The position numbers and the translations under genes were made by a program. Below, piece by piece: positions 60,451 through 64,000 of a DNA stretch of 64,000 bases (its first letter is position 1; every line of letters starts with the position of its first letter). Under the pieces are notes generated by a model, which was given only the letters and a program-made list of their open reading frames with translations, ran no database searches and had not been told where the DNA came from. Origin of the DNA: Accumulibacter sp. (lineage in GTDB: Bacteria; Pseudomonadota; Gammaproteobacteria; Burkholderiales; Rhodocyclaceae); contig NZ_JAZKUG010000001.1 in NCBI RefSeq assembly GCF_036625195.1, positions 682,001 through 746,000 of the forward strand, in the 5' to 3' direction.

Positions 60451-62058
60451 ATGAACGCAGCCCTCGCTGAAGCCCGAGCAGGAAGGAGGATCGCCGACCT
60501 GCAGAGCGGCTTCGAGCTTCTTTCCCGCCTTCCCCTGGCGAACTCCGAGCGCGCCGAATGCGAGATCAACCACTTCCTCGACAGCCTGCTGCAGAGTCCG
60601 CCAGCCGCCGAGGTGTACCTGCAACTCCTCGAACAGACGCGCATCTCGCTTTGCTTCATCGAGGAGGAACTCGCGCGACGCTACACGGACAAGGCGCTGC
60701 CACTCGGCCGCAGCGAGGAGGAAGCCTTCCGGCAAGTGGTTGGAACCTGGCTCAAGGCCGCTCGTGCCTACGCCCACTGCGCACAACTGCAGGGTCCCGG
60801 CGACAGCGCTGCGCAGGCCGAACGCCTGGCGTTGATCCTGCATCGCTGCATCTACTACACGGGCATGGCCATCACCGAGCACTTCCGAGCCCGCCGCCAA
60901 TTACCGGCAGGCTTGTGGCTCAACCTGCACGGCTACTACGCCAGCGCCGAGGAGTGGGGCATCGCAACCCTGCCGGTCGCCGATTCTCTCGATTGCCATG
61001 GGCGCAGCACGCATTGCATGGCGGCCACCGTCGCCCTGCTGCTGCTCGAACTTGCCGGCCCCTACAGCCTCTCCGCCGTCGATCTCGGTCTCGTTCGCCG
61101 CTGGGCGAACAGTTGGGCACCACTGGTCAGCCTGCAGCCGCCTGTCGCGGGTGAGCCACTCCCGGCGCTCGTGGCCGATCTGATGCACGATGGCGGCCCG
61201 CGGAGCCCGGTCGGTGGCCGGGTGAGCGACCACATCCGCCGCCTCGAGACCTCTCGTCTGGCGATGCAGATCAGCGCCGCGAGGACGCAACTGCAGCAGC
61301 GCATCGCGCCGGCACAACTGGGGCTTGGTGAAGACTGCAGTACGGGACGGTGTCAGCGCCTGCTCAACCGGCTCTATCGACCGTGGTGCCTGATGCGCTC
61401 CGGGCGCCGCTTCCGTCGCCACGATGCTGCGGGCACCGCCAAGGTGTGCACCGGCTTCGTCGGCATGCACTTCCACATCTTGGGCAGCGAGTTCACTCAG
61501 CCGGAAAGTGGCAACGCGTATTCGCGCCAGGATTTCGACAGCCTTTTCGCCTTTCGCCACATGCTGGATCCGACTCAGGTTCTCGAGGTCCGGCAGTCGC
61601 AGTTGGGGCTCCACCTCGACAACTGGACCGTTCTCGACCAGTGCGCCAACGGCTTCCGCATGCTGCGCTCGCTCGCTGGTACGAGGATCGAAGGTGGCCA
61701 GTTGCTTGCCCTTTGCCCCCATGACGGCCACTCCTACCTGCTGGCGCAGGTCATCTGGCTGATGCAGGAGAACGATGACAGCCTGACGGTCGGGGTCGCG
61801 GCCCTGCCCGGCAGACCTCGGGCCATCGCCGCCCGCATGCTGGGCATCGATGCCGATTCATCCGCGCTCTTCAGCCGTGCCTTCCTGCTGCCGGCGCTGC
61901 CGGCGATGGGTTCGGAGCCGACGCTGATCATTCCCCGTGGCTGGTATCGTCCACAACGAGTCCTTGAAGTCTACGACGAAGGGCTGACGCGCGTGCGGCT
62001 GCAACACGTGACCGGCGATGGCCCGGATTTCGAGCGGGTCAGCTTCGTCGCCTTCTAG
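60451..62058 (+). CDS. Unrecognised conserved-looking 535-aa protein
   Basis: No family recognised with certainty. The protein is soluble, without signal peptide or membrane helix, with a helix-rich N-terminal half (FLDSLLQSPPAAEVYLQLLE; HRCIYYTGMAITEHFRARRQ). The C-terminal half is more beta-like (VCTGFVGMHFHILGSEF; LLAQVIWLMQENDDSLTVGV; FLLPALPAMGSEPTLIIPRG) and could be an atypical PilZ-like or other regulatory domain; this is a weak impression. The ATG at 60451 has a strong GAGGAGGA site; an upstream in-frame ATG at 60427 lacks one. Its place between HIT and DUF971/ubiE is the same in related genomes as far as I recall. Confidence 0.75.
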   Translation: MNAALAEARAGRRIADLQSGFELLSRLPLANSERAECEINHFLDSLLQSPPAAEVYLQLLEQTRISLCFIEEELARRYTDKALPLGRSEEEAFRQVVGTWLKAARAYAHCAQLQGPGDSAAQAERLALILHRCIYYTGMAITEHFRARRQLPAGLWLNLHGYYASAEEWGIATLPVADSLDCHGRSTHCMAATVALLLLELAGPYSLSAVDLGLVRRWANSWAPLVSLQPPVAGEPLPALVADLMHDGGPRSPVGGRVSDHIRRLETSRLAMQISAARTQLQQRIAPAQLGLGEDCSTGRCQRLLNRLYRPWCLMRSGRRFRRHDAAGTAKVCTGFVGMHFHILGSEFTQPESGNAYSRQDFDSLFAFRHMLDPTQVLEVRQSQLGLHLDNWTVLDQCANGFRMLRSLAGTRIEGGQLLALCPHDGHSYLLAQVIWLMQENDDSLTVGVAALPGRPRAIAARMLGIDADSSALFSRAFLLPALPAMGSEPTLIIPRGWYRPQRVLEVYDEGLTRVRLQHVTGDGPDFERVSFVAF

Positions 62059-62194
62059 CGGCGGCGCGCGGCGGCCCAAGGATCCGCGTGGAATACCGGC
62101 GACGCCTCGATCCGGCCGCAGCTGGCATCCCACGGCCGCCGGTGCGCCGTTTTTGCGTTATCATGTGGCGTCGTCAACCCGTACCGAGACCGCA

Positions 62195-62623
62195 ATGGCT
62201 GGCCTGGACGCAAGTACCAGAATCCCGACCGAGATCAAGCTGCACCAGAAGTCGCGCCTGCTGGAAGTGAGCTTCGATGGCGGCGAGAGCTTCCAGTTGA
62301 GCTACGAGTTCCTGCGCGTCTTCACGCCGTCGGCTGAGGCGCGCGGCCACGGACCGGGGCAGGAGGTCCTGCAGGTCGGCAAGCGCACGGTGGACATCGA
62401 CCGAGTCGAGGCGGTCGGCAACTACGCCATCCGGCCGGTCTTCTCCGACGGACACGACAGCGGACTGTATTCGTGGGATCTGCTCTATGACCTGGGCAGG
62501 AATCATGACACGCTTTGGCAAAGCTACCTGGATCGCCTGCGACTCGCCGGCGCGAGCCGCGATGGCGAGTCGCCGCCTGCGGCACCGTCCGTCAAGGTAG
62601 CTGGCGGCTGCAAGAAATCCTGA
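62195..62623 (+). CDS. DUF971 / gamma-butyrobetaine hydroxylase-like N-terminal domain protein
   Basis: Small protein of 142 aa whose body matches the DUF971 (GBBH-like_N) fold: PTEIKLHQKSRLLEVSFDGG, LSYEFLRVFTPSAE and YAIRPVFSDGHDSGLYSWDL. The family often sits beside ubiE in betaproteobacteria and is linked to Fe-S or ubiquinone biology, but its exact role is not settled. The C-terminus ends GGCKKS. The gap to ubiE is 26 bp, so co-transcription is likely. Confidence 0.9.
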   Translation: MAGLDASTRIPTEIKLHQKSRLLEVSFDGGESFQLSYEFLRVFTPSAEARGHGPGQEVLQVGKRTVDIDRVEAVGNYAIRPVFSDGHDSGLYSWDLLYDLGRNHDTLWQSYLDRLRLAGASRDGESPPAAPSVKVAGGCKKS

Positions 62624-62649
62624 CGACGATCACGGTCCGGGGCGGGGGG

Positions 62650-63393
62650 ATGACCAGCGACAAGAGCATGACCCACTTCGGGTTCCAGGAAGTCGCTGAG
62701 GACCAGAAGGCCCGGCACGTCGCAGATGTCTTCGATTCGGTCGCCGAGCGCTACGACCTGATGAACGACCTCATGTCGGCAGGCCTGCACCGCCTCTGGA
62801 AGGCGTTCACGATCGCCAAGAGTGGCGTCCGCCCCGGCTGGCGCATACTCGACGTTGCCGGAGGGACCGGCGACCTGTCGCTGGCGTTCGCCAGGAGATT
62901 GGCTGGCGAAGGAGAGGTATGGCTGACCGATATCAACCACGCCATGCTTGCTCGTGGCCGCGATCGCCTGGCCGACAAGGGTTTCATCGTTGCCGTGGCG
63001 CAGTGTGATGCCGAGAAGCTGCCGTTTCCGGATGAGCACTTCGATTGCGTGACGGTTGCCTTCGGTCTGCGCAACATGACGCACAAGGACGTGGCACTGG
63101 CCGAGATGCGGCGCGTGCTGCGCCCCGGCGGGCGACTGCTCGTACTCGAGTTTTCCCGCGTCTGGAAGCCGCTGGCCCCAGCTTACGATTTCTACTCCTT
63201 CAAGCTGATCCCGCGCCTTGGCCAGATGGTCACCGGTGACGAGGCGAGCTATCGCTACCTGGCCGAGTCGATTCGTGTTCATCCCGACCAGCAGGCGCTC
63301 AAGGAACTGATGGCGCAAGCCGGACTGGAAAACGTCGAATACTTCAACCTTGCACTGGGTGTCGTGGCGCTGCATCGCGGCTTCAAGTTCTGA
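62650..63393 (+). CDS. ubiE: Ubiquinone/menaquinone C-methyltransferase (UbiE)
   Basis: SAM-dependent methyltransferase of 247 aa acting on the benzoquinol ring in ubiquinone (and menaquinone) synthesis. SAM motif I is ILDVAGGTGDLS (about 66-77). UbiE signatures FDSVAERYDLMNDLMSAGLH, AFGLRNMTHKDVAL and EFSRVWKPLAPAYDFYSF are intact. The ATG at 62650 is used; another Met six codons in is possible. ubiJ follows after 16 bp. Confidence 0.96.
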   Translation: MTSDKSMTHFGFQEVAEDQKARHVADVFDSVAERYDLMNDLMSAGLHRLWKAFTIAKSGVRPGWRILDVAGGTGDLSLAFARRLAGEGEVWLTDINHAMLARGRDRLADKGFIVAVAQCDAEKLPFPDEHFDCVTVAFGLRNMTHKDVALAEMRRVLRPGGRLLVLEFSRVWKPLAPAYDFYSFKLIPRLGQMVTGDEASYRYLAESIRVHPDQQALKELMAQAGLENVEYFNLALGVVALHRGFKF

Positions 63394-63409
63394 ATCTGGC
63401 CACCGCGCG

Positions 63410-63997
63410 ATGATCGCCCCGGTCGTGCTGCCTTTCGCCAACCACCTGCTGGCAGCCGACGACTGGGCACGCAAACGCCTTGCCACATTCGTCGGCAAGA
63501 CCGCAAGCCTGCGCCTTGGTGGACGCGAGTTCCTGCGGGTGGTCATCGACGAGCACGGGCTGCTGCAACGGGACGCCGCCGGAACGAGCCCGACAGTCAG
63601 CATCGAACTTCCTGCAGACACTCCGGCACGGCTTCTTGGCGACCGGGCTGCGGTGTTCTCGGCGGCGACGATCGCCGGCTCGGCCGATCTGGCGCAGACC
63701 CTGGGCCAGGTTTTCGGCAACCTGCGCTGGGATATCGAGGAGGATCTGTCGCAGTTGGTCGGCGACATCGCCGCCCGTCGTGGTCTGCAGCTGGCCGGAC
63801 ACGTCGCCCGCTGGCACTGGCAGGCGGCAAACAGGTTGGCAGGCGCGGTCGCAGAGTACCTGACCGAGGAAGCGGCGGAGATCGCCAATCGACGCGACAT
63901 CCACGGCTTCTGCGAACAGGTCGACCTGCTTCGTGACGACTTCGCGCGCCTGGAAAAGAGGTTGAGAAGGCTGGAAGCGAGCCGCCAGACTCCATGA
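63410..63997 (+). CDS. ubiJ: Ubiquinone biosynthesis accessory factor UbiJ (SCP2 domain)
   Basis: Protein of 195 aa with an N-terminal SCP2-like lipid-binding domain and a C-terminal coiled-coil tail (DFARLEKRLRRLEASRQ). UbiJ is a scaffold factor of the soluble Ubi complex and binds ubiquinone intermediates. It comes directly after ubiE, as in the usual ubiE-ubiJ-ubiB cluster; ubiB would begin just beyond the window. The ATG at 63410 is preferred over the longer frame that overlaps ubiE. Confidence 0.9.
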   Translation: MIAPVVLPFANHLLAADDWARKRLATFVGKTASLRLGGREFLRVVIDEHGLLQRDAAGTSPTVSIELPADTPARLLGDRAAVFSAATIAGSADLAQTLGQVFGNLRWDIEEDLSQLVGDIAARRGLQLAGHVARWHWQAANRLAGAVAEYLTEEAAEIANRRDIHGFCEQVDLLRDDFARLEKRLRRLEASRQTP

Positions 63998-64000
63998 ACA

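Overview
The window looks like a chromosome of a high-GC betaproteobacterium, most likely of the Rhodocyclales / 'Candidatus Accumulibacter' type. This is inferred from gene content and order (oxidoreductase with DUF3683 - HIT - orphan - DUF971 - ubiE - ubiJ; glnE divergent from yhdP-nitrilase-tldD), not from a database search. I see no rRNA, tRNA, insertion sequence, integrase or CRISPR array.

Layout. 1-2184: ispA (cut by the window edge) and xseB on the minus strand, divergent from a STAS-like gene overlapping an SseA-type sulfurtransferase. 2295-8980 (minus): tetR and fadH, a 385-bp gap, then a membrane/spermidine-synthase-like fusion whose ATG overlaps the stop of an MscS channel. 9077-15380 (minus): tldD, a nitrilase-family amidase and yhdP, divergent from glnE (15547-18282) and a PAS-MCP receptor. 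20283-25706 (minus): a GH13 glucosidase, a PatB/MalY-type PLP enzyme with an apparent 1-nt frameshift, ilvA, and a periplasmic solute-binding protein.

25866-55588 is the centre of interest: a complete Lap-type, c-di-GMP-controlled surface adhesin locus. It has an outer-membrane TolC-like channel (lapE), a periplasmic LapG protease, a LapD-type degenerate GGDEF/EAL receptor, a 6980-residue LapA-type giant adhesin, a LuxR-type regulator with a degenerate receiver, an HlyD-type adaptor (lapC) and an ABC exporter (lapB). The adhesin has an N-terminal retention module with a TAAG motif (the expected LapG site). It then has 57 tandem Ig-like repeats of exactly 315 bp (17,955 bp, no indel), three diverged Ig-like repeats, a propeller-like domain apparently inserted into a VCBS/cadherin-like domain, a short RTX block and a type I secretion C-terminus. 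Expected logic: LapB-LapC-LapE exports the adhesin and its N-terminus is retained in the channel. At high c-di-GMP, LapD sequesters LapG; when c-di-GMP falls, LapG cuts at TAAG and the cell lets go.

55831-63997 (plus): a large FAD/Fe-S/CCG oxidoreductase, a HIT protein, an unrecognised 535-aa protein, a DUF971 protein, and the ubiquinone genes ubiE and ubiJ. The forward strand of the adhesin repeats carries a 4124-codon open frame and dozens of 75-codon frames; these are by-products of the 315-bp period and are not annotated as genes.
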